Shown here piece after piece: positions 9,321 to 18,993 of a stretch of 64,000 nucleotides of DNA. The stretch spans positions 186,001-250,000 of the forward strand of contig NZ_JABTEL010000003.1 in the NCBI RefSeq assembly GCF_013285155.1, in the 5' to 3' direction. Origin of the DNA: Winogradskyella undariae (GTDB taxonomy: Bacteria > Bacteroidota > Bacteroidia > Flavobacteriales > Flavobacteriaceae). Each line of letters begins with the position of its first letter. Position 1 is the stretch's first letter. The translations under genes and the position numbers were made by a program. The notes beneath the pieces were generated by a model. That model saw only the letters and a program-made list of their open reading frames with translations, was not told the origin of the DNA and searched no databases.

Positions 9321-10481
9321 ATGAAAAAAATACAAATGGTTGACTTACAAAGTCAATATGCCAAAATTAAAGATATAATAGATCCTTCTATTCAAGAAGT
9401 AATGGATAGTGCCGCTTTTATTAATGGGCCAAAAGTTCATCAGTTTCAAAAAAATCTTGAAGACTATCTAGGTGTTAAACACGTTATTCCATGTGCAAAC
9501 GGTACCGATGCGTTACAGATTGCAATGATGGGTTTGGGTTTAAAGCCAGGTGACGAGGTAATTACAGCAGATTTCACATTTGCAGCAACCGTTGAAGTTA
9601 TTGCATTATTACAATTAACTCCAGTTTTAGTAGATGTAGATCCTGTAACTTTTAATATTGATGTAGAAGCAATTAAAAAAGCCATTACACCAAAAACAAA
9701 AGCAATTGTACCTGTACATTTATTTGGTTTACCAGCCGATATGGATGCAATTATGGATTTAGCCAAAGAACATAATTTATATGTTATTGAAGATAATGCG
9801 CAGGGTATTGGAGCAGAATATACCCATAAAGATGGTTCTAAAACCAAAACAGGTGCAATAGGTCATGCAGCTTCAACATCATTTTTTCCTTCTAAAAACT
9901 TAGGATGTTATGGAGATGGTGGTGCAATTTTTACAAACGACGACGAATTAGCACATAGCATTAGAGGTATTGTAAATCATGGTATGTACGAACGTTATCA
10001 TCATGATGTAGTTGGTGTAAATTCTCGTTTAGATTCAATTCAAGCCGCAGTTTTAGATGCTAAATTACCACATTTAGATACTTATAATGCCGCAAGAAGA
10101 AGTACTGCTATAAAATATAATGAGGCTTTTAAAAATCATCCAAATATTGTTACACCTACTGGATTAACAGAGTGTGGTGGGATTTGTGAGACTTGTGATT
10201 GCCATGTGTTTCATCAGTATACATTAAATTTAAAAGATGTAGATAGAGATGCTTTGGTATCGCATTTACAAGCGCAGAATATCCCTTGTGGTGTATATTA
10301 CCCAATTCCATTGCATAGACAAAAAGCTTACTTAGATGAGCGTTATAATGAAGCTGATTTTACAGTAACAAATCAGTTAGTTAAGTCGGTAATTTCTTTA
10401 CCAATGCATACCGAATTAGAAGATGATCAAATTGAATTTATTACAAGTACAGTTTTAAATTTTATAGCGACAAATAAATAA
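9321..10481 (+). CDS. DegT/DnrJ/EryC1/StrS-family PLP sugar aminotransferase
   Basis: A 386-residue fold-type I aminotransferase of the family that converts nucleotide keto-sugars into amino-sugars. The PLP lysine is Lys192 in FFPSKNLGCYGDGG. Other family motifs are ANGTDALQIAM near residue 60, the Asp-containing VIEDNAQGIGAEY near 155-167 and FHQYTL near 297. Between the large and small domains there is an uncommon Cys cluster, C285, C289, C292 and C294 (ECGGICETCDCH), which could bind a metal or be structural. The gene is followed by galE after 87 bp. A product such as a UDP-linked amino sugar for LPS or glycoprotein glycan is likely, but the exact substrate cannot be read from the sequence. 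Confidence 0.88.
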   Translation: MKKIQMVDLQSQYAKIKDIIDPSIQEVMDSAAFINGPKVHQFQKNLEDYLGVKHVIPCANGTDALQIAMMGLGLKPGDEVITADFTFAATVEVIALLQLTPVLVDVDPVTFNIDVEAIKKAITPKTKAIVPVHLFGLPADMDAIMDLAKEHNLYVIEDNAQGIGAEYTHKDGSKTKTGAIGHAASTSFFPSKNLGCYGDGGAIFTNDDELAHSIRGIVNHGMYERYHHDVVGVNSRLDSIQAAVLDAKLPHLDTYNAARRSTAIKYNEAFKNHPNIVTPTGLTECGGICETCDCHVFHQYTLNLKDVDRDALVSHLQAQNIPCGVYYPIPLHRQKAYLDERYNEADFTVTNQLVKSVISLPMHTELEDDQIEFITSTVLNFIATNK

Positions 10482-10568
10482 TTAAGAAATAAGCGTGTTA
10501 AATAGTTTATCACTTAAATGTGATTGATATAATAGCATGTAACTTTCAAAAGTAATATATAAAAGCAC

Positions 10569-11588
10569 ATGAAAATTTTAGTGACAGGCGGTTTAGGCTT
10601 TATTGGCTCTCATACCGTTGTAGAATTACAGAATGAAGGCTATGAAGTAGTTATTATAGATAATTTGTCTAACTCTACTATTGATGTGTTAGACGGGATA
10701 ACCGCAATTACCAATAAAAAACCAATTTTTGAAAAGTTGGATTTAAAGGTGAAGTCTGACGTTCAAGATTTTTTTAAACGTCATAATGATATTGCAGGAA
10801 TGATTCATTTTGCAGCCAATAAAGCTGTAGGTGAAAGTGTTGCAGAACCCTTAATGTATTATGAAAATAACATAACAACATTAATTTATTTGCTTCAGGA
10901 ATTGAAAGGCTTAAGTCATAAAAATTTTATTTTTAGTTCGTCTTGTACGGTTTACGGACAAGCTGATGAGTTACCAATTACTGAAAATGCTCCTGTAAAA
11001 CCAGCGGAATCACCTTATGGAAATACAAAGCAGATTGGTGAAGAAATTATAAGAGATACATGTCGTGTTAATAAGGATATTAAAGCAATTGCTTTACGTT
11101 ATTTTAATCCTATAGGTGCGCATCCTACAACAGAAATAGGAGAATTACCACTAGGAGTTCCTCAAAACTTAGTGCCATATATTACGCAAACAGCTATTGG
11201 TATGCGAGAACAACTTTCTGTGTTTGGTGGAGATTACCTAACTTCAGACGGAACTTGTGTTAGAGATTATATTCATGTGGTGGATTTAGCAAAAGCACAT
11301 GTTTTGGCTTTACAACGTTTATTAGATGTGAAAAATGAATCTAATTATGAGTTTTTTAATCTTGGTACAGGAACAGGAAGTACTGTTTTAGAAGCCGTTC
11401 AATCTTTTGAACGTGTTTCTGGTAAAGCTTTAAATTACAAGATTGTAGATCGAAGAGAAGGAGATGTTACAGCTGCTTATGCTGAAACGTCTAAAGCCAA
11501 TAATGTATTAGGTTGGAAAACAGAATTAACATTAGATGATGCGATGTCTGCAGCTTGGAAATGGGAACAAAAAATTAGAGCGAAATAA
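10569..11588 (+). CDS. galE: UDP-glucose 4-epimerase
   Basis: A 339-residue extended SDR enzyme interconverting UDP-glucose and UDP-galactose in the cytoplasm. The NAD-binding GGLGFIGSH is at residues 7-15, the catalytic Ser lies in FSSSCTVYG (about 122-130), and the YxxxK pair is Tyr150/Lys154 in SPYGNTKQ. The GalE-type motif RYFNPIGAHP follows, and length is typical. It lies downstream of the sugar aminotransferase and is probably co-expressed. A hairpin with a following T-rich stretch ends the unit. UDP-GlcNAc epimerase activity cannot be excluded by sequence alone. Confidence 0.92.
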   Translation: MKILVTGGLGFIGSHTVVELQNEGYEVVIIDNLSNSTIDVLDGITAITNKKPIFEKLDLKVKSDVQDFFKRHNDIAGMIHFAANKAVGESVAEPLMYYENNITTLIYLLQELKGLSHKNFIFSSSCTVYGQADELPITENAPVKPAESPYGNTKQIGEEIIRDTCRVNKDIKAIALRYFNPIGAHPTTEIGELPLGVPQNLVPYITQTAIGMREQLSVFGGDYLTSDGTCVRDYIHVVDLAKAHVLALQRLLDVKNESNYEFFNLGTGTGSTVLEAVQSFERVSGKALNYKIVDRREGDVTAAYAETSKANNVLGWKTELTLDDAMSAAWKWEQKIRAK

Positions 11589-11622
11589 GCTTCTATTTTG
11601 TTTTTTTAAGAGATGAAATTTT

Positions 11623-11662
11623 AAAATCCATTACTCAAATGAGTAATGGATTTTACTTTTTA
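11623..11662 (+). terminator. Terminator after galE
   Basis: Perfect 14-bp inverted repeat: AAAATCCATTACTC at 11623-11636, loop AAAT, and GAGTAATGGATTTT at 11641-11654, followed by ACTTTTTAG. It begins 34 bp after the galE stop. Confidence 0.75.
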
Positions 11663-11841
11663 GTACTTTTTTCAATTATCGAATGTGTAATGGAGTTTAA
11701 AGTAAACTAAGAATATGCTAAGTTTATTGACTCTAACCTCTGATGTCGTAATACAATAGCTTGTTAATCAGTATTTAACATTGATTTCTTGGAGTTGGTT
11801 ATCTAAAACCGTTTCTTTGCACGGAATGATAATTGAATAAC

Positions 11842-12033
11842 ATGAAATTGATTAGTATTAAAAGAGAGACCAAAATTGAAGGTCGTTTCACGAAAAAAAT
11901 GGGTGCATTACAAACTAATGTCACTTACATCAAAAAACAATTTTTAAGTATCCCTTACAGAACACTTCACAAGTATCGTGAAACTTATTACGGAGAAATT
12001 AAAGATTGTGAAGACTGCCAATTGGCACGTTAA
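11842..12033 (+). CDS. Small basic protein of unknown function with C-terminal DCEDC motif
   Basis: 63 residues from ATG 11842; an in-frame TTG nine bases upstream is a less likely start. The protein is rich in Lys, Arg and Tyr (KRETKIEGRFTKKMGALQ, then IPYRTLHKYRETYYGEIKD) and ends in CEDCQLAR with a Cys-x2-Cys pair. There is no signal peptide or membrane segment. I recognise it only as the kind of short conserved protein seen in Flavobacteriaceae; the function is unknown. Its stop overlaps the stop of lspA on the other strand by 4 bp (TTAA shared at 12030-12033), so the two genes are convergent with no room for a separate terminator. Confidence 0.6.
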   Translation: MKLISIKRETKIEGRFTKKMGALQTNVTYIKKQFLSIPYRTLHKYRETYYGEIKDCEDCQLAR

Positions 12034-12533
12034 TTAACAGCCTTTTCTTTTTTCTTGTTGTTTAATATACCACTAAAAAGTAGTATAATCATACCTGTGG
12101 TTACCGAAAGGTCAGCAACATTAAAGATTCCTGTTCTAAAAATACCACCTAAGTTTATATAGAAAAAATCAGTGACTTCGCCGAATGCAATACGGTCGAA
12201 GACATTGGCTATGCCTCCTCCTACAATACAACAAAAAGCAATAAGGCTCATGCGGTCTAATTCTTTTGTCTTAAGAATGTAATAGATAACATAACCTAAT
12301 ACAAGCGTTGGTAAGACTAATAAGAAAACCAATCTTAAAGTTGGGTTCATGTCGCTACCCATACCTAAAAAGGCACCTTTATTTTCAACCCAAATAAGTT
12401 GAAAATAGTCTTTTATAACGTTGATTTGTCCTTTTCCACCTTTAATCATTGTGGTTCTCACAATCACCTTTGATATTTGGTCAATGGCAATGTTAAATAT
12501 AATAAGGAGTGTAATAAATAAATTCCTATTCAA
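12030..12533 (-). CDS. lspA: Lipoprotein signal peptidase (signal peptidase II)
   Basis: 167 residues, an inner-membrane aspartyl protease that cleaves prolipoproteins before the lipidated Cys. There are four hydrophobic segments. The family motifs are NKGAFLG, GGGIANVFDRI and FNVADLSVTTG, with catalytic aspartates in the last two. The start is TTG at 12533: upstream in-frame codons up to the fabD end contain no ATG or GTG. It follows fabD by 11 bp and is likely co-transcribed with it. The substrates in this window would include the RND adaptor and the lipoprotein at 7261-7707. Confidence 0.92.
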   Translation of the reverse strand: MNRNLFITLLIIFNIAIDQISKVIVRTTMIKGGKGQINVIKDYFQLIWVENKGAFLGMGSDMNPTLRLVFLLVLPTLVLGYVIYYILKTKELDRMSLIAFCCIVGGGIANVFDRIAFGEVTDFFYINLGGIFRTGIFNVADLSVTTGMIILLFSGILNNKKKEKAVN

Positions 12534-12544
12534 AATCTTTAGAT

Positions 12545-13438
12545 TTAAGCGTTGGCTTCAAAAGTAGCTGCTGCTGTTTGTGCTTCTCGATTTATTTTCT
12601 TCACCAAGCCTTGTAAAACTTTACCTGGTCCAACTTCAGTGAAAAGAGTAGCGCCATCAGTAATCATTTGTTGTACAGATTGCGTCCAGCGTACAGGTGC
12701 AGTTAATTGAGAAATTAGATTAGCTTTAATTTCGTTTTCATCTGTAATGGCAGAAGCCGTAACGTTTTGATATATTGGGCAATTTGGTTTACTAAATGTT
12801 GTGTTTTCTATGGCAGCGGCTAATTCTTCACGAGCTGGTTCCATTAAAGGCGAATGAAAAGCTCCACCAACCGGTAGTACTAAAGCACGTCTAGCTCCAG
12901 CTTCTTTTAAAGCTTCGCAAGCTTTATTTATAGCTTCAATTTCTCCCGAAATTACTAGTTGTCCTGGGCAATTATAATTAGCAGGAACAACAATTCCTTC
13001 AATAGTTTTACAAACGTCTTCTACAACAGCATCTTCTAATCCTAAAACGGCAGCCATTGTACTAGGTTGTAATTCACAAGCTTTTTGCATCGCTTGGGCT
13101 CTTTGAGAAACTAATTTTAATCCGTCTTCAAAAGTTAAAGCACCAGCGGCAACTAGAGCAGAAAATTCTCCAAGAGAATGACCAGCAACCATATCTGGCT
13201 TAAAGCTGTCACCAAGTGTTTTTGCTAAAATTACTGAATGTAAAAAAATAGCAGGTTGTGTAACCTTTGTTTCTTTTAAGTCTTCAGCAGATCCTTCAAA
13301 CATAATATCTGTAATATGAAAGCCTAAAATTTTATTAGCTTTCTCAAATAATTCTTGTGCTAAAGGTGAATTTTCGTAAAGATCTAATCCCATTCCTGAG
13401 AATTGAGCACCTTGACCTGGAAATATATATGCGTTCAT
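12545..13438 (-). CDS. fabD: Malonyl-CoA:ACP transacylase
   Basis: I start at ATG 13438, which gives MNAYIFPGQGAQ, the canonical FabD N-terminus. The frame is open further up to an ATG at 13513, but that extension is a Phe/Leu/Lys-rich leader unlike the family. The 297-residue enzyme loads malonyl groups onto acyl carrier protein in fatty-acid synthesis. Visible catalytic features are the nucleophile Ser in VAGHSLGEFSALVAAG (about residue 90), the His in GGAFHSPLM (about 198) and the conserved Gln in PGQGAQ and NCPGQLV. It is probably the first gene of a two-gene unit with lspA. Confidence 0.95.
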   Translation of the reverse strand: MNAYIFPGQGAQFSGMGLDLYENSPLAQELFEKANKILGFHITDIMFEGSAEDLKETKVTQPAIFLHSVILAKTLGDSFKPDMVAGHSLGEFSALVAAGALTFEDGLKLVSQRAQAMQKACELQPSTMAAVLGLEDAVVEDVCKTIEGIVVPANYNCPGQLVISGEIEAINKACEALKEAGARRALVLPVGGAFHSPLMEPAREELAAAIENTTFSKPNCPIYQNVTASAITDENEIKANLISQLTAPVRWTQSVQQMITDGATLFTEVGPGKVLQGLVKKINREAQTAAATFEANA

Positions 13439-13579
13439 TTTTTTTGATTTTTGAAGTTGTAAAAATAGGAATAATATCTTGAAAAAGAAGAAAGACAACA
13501 TTGGTCTTAACATCTTAGTATCTAATTATTTTATACCAATGAATAATAGGTTTATATTAATTAAATCTAGAAATAATAA

Positions 13580-15133
13580 TTACACACAAGCGGCTTCTGC
13601 ACAACGCTCTCCATCCATTGCAGCAGAAACAATACCACCAGCATAACCACCACCTTCTCCACAAGGAAATAAATTAGTGATTTCAGGATGTTCTAAAGTT
13701 TCTGTTCTTGGGATACTTACAGGCGATGAGGTACGCGATTCTACACCAATAATATTAGCTTCTTCCGTATAATAACCTTTCATTTTTTCGCCAAAAGCTT
13801 TAAATCCTTTTCGTAAAGAACCACCAATTATTTTTGGTAATAACGAATGTAAAGGTGCCGATTTTAATCCCGGTTGGTATGAGGTTTCGTTTAAGCTGGA
13901 TGATAATTTACCTTCTACAAAATCGGTTAGTCTTTGTGCTGGTGCAGATTGTCTTCGACCTCCTGATGTAAACGCTAAACGTTCTAAATCTTTTTGATAT
14001 TCAAGCGCTTTCAAAGGCCCAAAATGTTCGTATTTGTAAAGATCTTTGTCAGCATTAATTTCTGTTACAATCCCTGAGTTTGCAAATTTATTATTTCGTT
14101 TTGAAGGCGACATGCCATTAACAACCACTTCTCCGTTTGCCGTTGCTGCTGGAACTATAAATCCACCAGGACACATACAGAAGGAATAAACACCTCTGTC
14201 ATTTACTTGCTGTACTAAACTGTAAGATGCGGCAGGTAATAACTCATCACGTTGTTTGCCTTCACAGTGATATTGAATGCCATCAATAATTTCTTGAGGA
14301 TGCTCTACACGAACTCCCATCGCAAAAGATTTAGCTTCCAATTTAATTTTCTTGTCATTTAATAAATAGAAAATATCTCTAGCCGAATGTCCTGTGGCTA
14401 AAATCACTTTTTCAGTATCTAATTCTGTTCCGTTTAAAAGTTGAATGGCAACAATTTTATCATTCTTAATTGTGAAATCGGTAACACGAGTTTCAAAATG
14501 AACTTCGCCACCAAATTTGATGATATTCTCTCTGATATTCTGAACGACTTTCGGTAATTTATTAGTCCCAATATGTGGATGTGCATCAACTAGAATTTGA
14601 TCCGTTGCACCATGATAAACCAAGTTTTCAAAAATTCTACGGACATCACCTCGTTTTAAACTTCTGGTATATAATTTACCATCACTATAAGTTCCGGCTC
14701 CGCCTTCTCCAAAGCAGTAATTAGAATCTTCATCTACAAAATGATCTTGATTAATGGCTTTTAAATCACGACGACGATCTTGTACATTTTTACCGCGTTC
14801 TAAAACAATAGGTTTAAAACCTAATTCTATACAACGCAATGCGGCATACATTCCTGCGGGTCCAAAACCAATAATATGCACAGGTTTTGCATTAGAAACA
14901 TCTTTATAATCAAAATGATAATCGGAAGTTTCTGGCATTGGTTCATTGATGTAAACCTCTACCTTATAATTAAACATAATATTTCGCTTACGTGCATCAA
15001 TAGATTTTCTTAAAATCTTGACTCCAGTAATTTCAGAAGATTTTATGCCTAGATCGTAAGCTGCTTTATTAAGCAAACCGTCTGGTTGTCCTTCTTGATG
15101 TAAATTGATGCGTAGTTGTAAGGCTTTTATCAT
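13580..15133 (-). CDS. COG2509-type FAD-dependent dehydrogenase
   Basis: 517 residues. An N-terminal domain of about 75 residues is followed by the dinucleotide-binding motif HIIGFGPAGMYAALRC (about 86-101) with the acidic end VLERG. The segment YCFGEGGAGTYSDGKLYTR and the C-terminal FAD-contact motif LFPCGEGGGYAGGIVSAAMDG are characteristic of the uncharacterised COG2509 family. The substrate and physiological role are not established for this family. It is soluble, with no signal peptide. The gene stands alone between fabD and the S9 peptidase, both on the same strand. Confidence 0.85.
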   Translation of the reverse strand: MIKALQLRINLHQEGQPDGLLNKAAYDLGIKSSEITGVKILRKSIDARKRNIMFNYKVEVYINEPMPETSDYHFDYKDVSNAKPVHIIGFGPAGMYAALRCIELGFKPIVLERGKNVQDRRRDLKAINQDHFVDEDSNYCFGEGGAGTYSDGKLYTRSLKRGDVRRIFENLVYHGATDQILVDAHPHIGTNKLPKVVQNIRENIIKFGGEVHFETRVTDFTIKNDKIVAIQLLNGTELDTEKVILATGHSARDIFYLLNDKKIKLEAKSFAMGVRVEHPQEIIDGIQYHCEGKQRDELLPAASYSLVQQVNDRGVYSFCMCPGGFIVPAATANGEVVVNGMSPSKRNNKFANSGIVTEINADKDLYKYEHFGPLKALEYQKDLERLAFTSGGRRQSAPAQRLTDFVEGKLSSSLNETSYQPGLKSAPLHSLLPKIIGGSLRKGFKAFGEKMKGYYTEEANIIGVESRTSSPVSIPRTETLEHPEITNLFPCGEGGGYAGGIVSAAMDGERCAEAACV

Positions 15134-15215
15134 GTTGCAAAATTAAAGAAAAGAAATGTTTTCAAAACTTTTATATAGTAATAAGTTAAACTATTCGTAT
15201 TTGAATGTAAAGCAT

Positions 15216-15250
15216 AAAAAAAGCCACATTATTTAACGTGGCTCTTTATT
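15216..15250 (-). terminator. Terminator after the S9 peptidase gene
   Basis: Stem AGCCAC (15222-15227) / GTGGCT (15238-15243), extended across one mismatch by two A-T pairs. In the minus direction it is followed by a run of seven T. It lies about 25 bp beyond the stop at 15268. Confidence 0.75.
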
Positions 15251-15267
15251 AATTATAATAAATAAAA

Positions 15268-17823
15268 TTAAGATTTTGTTTTGGGCTGGTCTCTGTTCAT
15301 TTCTGTAATATCTACACTTTTTGCTTCGGTATTAAGAAAGTATTTACTAAAATGATCTGCTCTTAACCAAAATGAATATTCCGTCATATCTCCAAAACTA
15401 TGACGTTGTCCTGGCATTAGCATAAAATCGAAACGCTTATTTGCTTTTATTAAAGCATTTGCCATACGAATGGTTCCTCCTGGGTGTACATTATTATCAA
15501 CGTCTCCTGTAATTAGCATTAGATTCCCTTTAAGGTTTTCTGCTAAAGATTGGTTAGTGTCAATTAGGTATTTGTACTTCACATTTCCATCCTCATCCAT
15601 TTCTTCCTGGACACCATGATGTGTTTCACTCCACCAGCTATTATAAATATTATTATCGTGATTTCCTGCTGAAGAGACTGCAGCTTTAAAGAAATCTGGA
15701 TATACTAACATGGCAGCTGTAGACATGAATCCACCACCAGAATGGCCATAGATTCCTACTTTATTAATATCAATAAAGTCATGTTTGTCTGCTAATTGTT
15801 CTGCAATATGTCTTTTATCTGCTAAACCGTAATCTCTTAAGTTTCCATAACCATAATTATGATACCATTTAGAACGGTCTGGATGTCCACCACGATTCCC
15901 TGTAGTTACCACGATAAAACCAACTTGAGCCATACGATCTAAACGATCCATACGAACTGAAAAAGATTTGTTAACCGCTTCGGTTTGTGGACCTGGATAT
16001 ACGTATTCTAAAAGAGGATAAGATTTAGTGTCATCAAAATCGAAAGGTTTATACATTACACCATAAATATCTGTAATACCATCGTCTGCTTTCATCTTAA
16101 AAGTCTCTGGAAATTGATAACCCGCCGCCATAAGTTGCGATAAGTCCGCTTCTTCTAATTCCATGATTAGTTTTCCGGTATTCGATCTTAATTCTGATTT
16201 AGGAACTGTGTTCACTCTAGAATAATTACTTACAAAATAGCCGTTAAAATCTGCCATGTCTGTACTAGAATTATAGTCACCAGGATTTAAAGCTTTAAGT
16301 CCTGTTCCGTTCAAATTAATTTTATAAAGATGTTCGTAATACGGATCTTGATCTTTAGGAATGCCATGTGCATTAAAGTAAAGTGTTCTACTTTTTTCAT
16401 CTACACCAATAGCATTTTCAACATGATAAGAACCAGAGGTGATTTCGTTTTTTAAATTTCCTTCAGTATCATATAAATAGTAATGTGCCCAACCTGAACG
16501 TTCTGCCCAATGTAGCATTTCAGTTTCGTTATTGAGTAATACTAAAGGACGCGATTCTATATAGGTATTAAAACGTTCTTCGATTAAAACTTTAGTTTCA
16601 CCTGTATTGATGTCTGCGACACAGATGTCAAGTTTTTTACGGTCTCTACTTATAGTATTGTAATAGATTTTTCCTTTTTTAGATAGCAGTAATGATGGTG
16701 TAAAATCATCATCGTAACTCGATTTTTTTCTTGGTTCTCTATACACCTGAACACTTTGTTGTTTTACCGTATCGAGTTGCACTAAGATGTTACTTTTAGA
16801 AGGGATATCGAAAACATGAAGTTCTGTTTTGTAATATTCATCTTCGCCAGGCATATGATATTTGTAGGTTTCTAAAGTAGGACGCTTGCTAGAGGTTGTA
16901 TTAATTACCCATAGGTCATTGATATGCCTAGAATCGGTTCTTTGAAAAACAAACTTTTTAGAATCATGAGACCAAATACCACGTACAGATTTACGTTTAT
17001 CTTTATTCTTTAATTTCTCTTCATTGTTTTGGCCACGACTGCTTCCTCCAAAACCGTAATTTTCCTCACCATCTTTTGTCCATTGATTTTCTACAATAGT
17101 TGAATCTTTTTCGTTTTTTACAGCTTTAAGAAAGTTTTCTTTGTCCATCCAATATAGATTGTAATGTTTAGAAAATAAAACTACAGAACTGTCTGGTGCA
17201 ATATTTGCCCATTTTTTCCAATCTTCTTTTTCCTTCTTTTTGTTATCTAAAACAGTTAAGCTATTACTACCCAAACGATATTCAAAATGATATACTTTAT
17301 TAACTTTTTTAGCCTTCTTCGTTTTTCTTTTTTCCTTTTTATCTGTTTTTGTAGAGTCGGTTTCTATAGTATCCTCTTTTTCTTCATCTAAATCTTCGTC
17401 TTTTTTATCTTCATCTATTTTTTCAGTTGAAGTAACATAAAAACGAATAGCTGTTTCATTTTTTACAAATTCGAAATTAAACTTTGGTAAATGCTGTGCA
17501 TCATAAGGATCTTTAGTGATCTCAGTTAACCACTTTGCCATTTTTTCATTGTCAAAAAGTTCTTTTTTGCTTTTTTTATCAGCATCAACAATGAAGTATT
17601 TAGAACCTTCTGTGGTTTTGTATTGGTACCAAAATTGATTGCCGTTTTTTAACCAATGTGGTCTTACTGATGTAGAGTGTACTAACTTCCCTAAGTTGTT
17701 TGGAGAGAATTTTGCTGCCGCTCTGTAATTTGGTGTAGGTGTTGTGTTTTCTTGTTCGTTCTGCTGTGCATTTATTGAAGTAATTGACAAGCTTAAAAGT
17801 AGTAGAAGTAGTAATCTTTGCAT
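15268..17823 (-). CDS. Secreted S9 family (dipeptidyl-peptidase IV-like) serine peptidase
   Basis: 851 residues with a signal peptide (LLLLLLLSLSITSINA, then Q). The N-terminal two thirds form a DPP IV-type beta-propeller and the C-terminal third is an alpha/beta hydrolase. The triad is visible: Ser at about 694 in GIYGHSGGGF, Asp at about 775 in TGDVDNNVHP and His at about 807 in PGQRHSF. Within the propeller, residues about 134-176 are an unusually long Lys/Glu/Asp-rich insertion, probably a surface loop. Such enzymes release dipeptides or short peptides in the periplasm for peptide nutrition. It has its own terminator and is divergent from the APP1-like gene. Confidence 0.88.
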   Translation of the reverse strand: MQRLLLLLLLSLSITSINAQQNEQENTTPTPNYRAAAKFSPNNLGKLVHSTSVRPHWLKNGNQFWYQYKTTEGSKYFIVDADKKSKKELFDNEKMAKWLTEITKDPYDAQHLPKFNFEFVKNETAIRFYVTSTEKIDEDKKDEDLDEEKEDTIETDSTKTDKKEKRKTKKAKKVNKVYHFEYRLGSNSLTVLDNKKKEKEDWKKWANIAPDSSVVLFSKHYNLYWMDKENFLKAVKNEKDSTIVENQWTKDGEENYGFGGSSRGQNNEEKLKNKDKRKSVRGIWSHDSKKFVFQRTDSRHINDLWVINTTSSKRPTLETYKYHMPGEDEYYKTELHVFDIPSKSNILVQLDTVKQQSVQVYREPRKKSSYDDDFTPSLLLSKKGKIYYNTISRDRKKLDICVADINTGETKVLIEERFNTYIESRPLVLLNNETEMLHWAERSGWAHYYLYDTEGNLKNEITSGSYHVENAIGVDEKSRTLYFNAHGIPKDQDPYYEHLYKINLNGTGLKALNPGDYNSSTDMADFNGYFVSNYSRVNTVPKSELRSNTGKLIMELEEADLSQLMAAGYQFPETFKMKADDGITDIYGVMYKPFDFDDTKSYPLLEYVYPGPQTEAVNKSFSVRMDRLDRMAQVGFIVVTTGNRGGHPDRSKWYHNYGYGNLRDYGLADKRHIAEQLADKHDFIDINKVGIYGHSGGGFMSTAAMLVYPDFFKAAVSSAGNHDNNIYNSWWSETHHGVQEEMDEDGNVKYKYLIDTNQSLAENLKGNLMLITGDVDNNVHPGGTIRMANALIKANKRFDFMLMPGQRHSFGDMTEYSFWLRADHFSKYFLNTEAKSVDITEMNRDQPKTKS

Positions 17824-17988
17824 GCTTAGTGGGTTGGTTTTAGGTGTGATATTTTCTATATCTGACTAAAATACTTTGAATAATATGAAGTTTAAAAAGA
17901 TTTAACATTAGCCTAACGAATTAATCTCATTAGCATTTTTCTTATAGTATGATTTTAGTATCTTCAAACCTTTAAAAACACAATAGAG

Positions 17989-18993
17989 TTGAGCTGGTTA
18001 AAAAAAGACCCTTTACAGATTATAGCGTTTCAGAGCTATGGAACAAATTGTCACTTTTACGCTAGAGGTAGAGCTTTAGAGGATGAATCTATTGATTTAG
18101 AAAATCAACATATTTGGCATCTTATAGTGAATACTTGGAAACGTTTTGAAACCGATGAAATTAAGCATGTTAGTTTAGATTTAAAGTTGCCCAATAATAA
18201 AATTATAAAGGTTACTACAGATGAAAATGGATATTTTATTGCAGAAGAAACTTTAGAAAACTTAAGTGAATTAACCAACGAAGAAGGTTGGTTATCCTTT
18301 GAACTTTCTTATAATGACGTTACGCTGAAAAGAACAATTCAGAATAAGAATAAGTTCCCTGGTGAATTATTAATTCCTTCTACTAAAGCAGAATTTGGTG
18401 TTGCTAGCGATATTGATGATACTATATTGCATACAGGAGTTGTCTCTATTTTAAAATGGCGCGTCATTTATAACTCAATATTTAAGCATGCTAAAAATAG
18501 AATTCCTTTAGAGGGATCTGCTGAATTTTATCATAAATTACATCGTGGAGTTTCAGGGAAAAATGCAAATCCTATTTTTTATGTAAGTCATAGTCCTTGG
18601 AATTTATACCGTTACTTAGAACTCTTTTTAAGACAGAATGATTTTCCGAAAGGGCCAATTTTATTACGAAGTTTTAGTAATTTTTTGAAAAGGAAACCTC
18701 AAGATGAAAAACCTCAAAAACAAAAAGAAATTCTTAACCTTTTAAAGACCTATCCAGATTTGCCTTTTATATTAATAGGAGATAGCGGTGAGCACGATCC
18801 TGATATTTATATAGAGATTGCAGAAGAATTTCCGGATAGAATCTTAGCTATTTACTTACGCAGTGTTAAGCATAAAAAAAGAATGATCCGTGTTAAAGGA
18901 CTTTTAGAAAACTATAAAACCACACAAGTCTTAATGGTAGAAAGTAGTGAGCAAGCTATTGCTCATGCTAAAAAACATGGTTTTATCTCTTAA
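17989..18993 (+). CDS. APP1-like phosphatase (DUF2183) domain protein
   Basis: 334 residues. An N-terminal beta-sandwich-like part (about 1-125) precedes a HAD-like phosphatase domain of the APP1/DUF2183 family, known in yeast as a phosphatidate phosphatase. The catalytic DxDxT motif appears as ASDIDDTILHTG at about residues 137-148, and later motifs are FYVSHSPWNLY and LIGDSGEHDPDIY. There is no signal peptide or membrane span. The start is TTG at 17989; there is an in-frame stop at 17956-17958 and no ATG in between. It is convergent with the FUSC gene, overlapping its stop codon by 4 bp. Lipid phosphatase activity is inferred from family membership. Confidence 0.83.
   Translation: MSWLKKDPLQIIAFQSYGTNCHFYARGRALEDESIDLENQHIWHLIVNTWKRFETDEIKHVSLDLKLPNNKIIKVTTDENGYFIAEETLENLSELTNEEGWLSFELSYNDVTLKRTIQNKNKFPGELLIPSTKAEFGVASDIDDTILHTGVVSILKWRVIYNSIFKHAKNRIPLEGSAEFYHKLHRGVSGKNANPIFYVSHSPWNLYRYLELFLRQNDFPKGPILLRSFSNFLKRKPQDEKPQKQKEILNLLKTYPDLPFILIGDSGEHDPDIYIEIAEEFPDRILAIYLRSVKHKKRMIRVKGLLENYKTTQVLMVESSEQAIAHAKKHGFIS

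Noticed and set aside
9464..9847. Minus-strand frame inside the sugar aminotransferase gene
   Set aside because: It lies fully inside a well-conserved enzyme gene and has no recognisable feature of its own.
12545..13513. Longer fabD with 25 extra N-terminal residues
   Set aside because: The extension is a Phe/Leu/Lys-rich leader without family similarity; MNAYIFPGQGAQ at 13438 is the canonical start.
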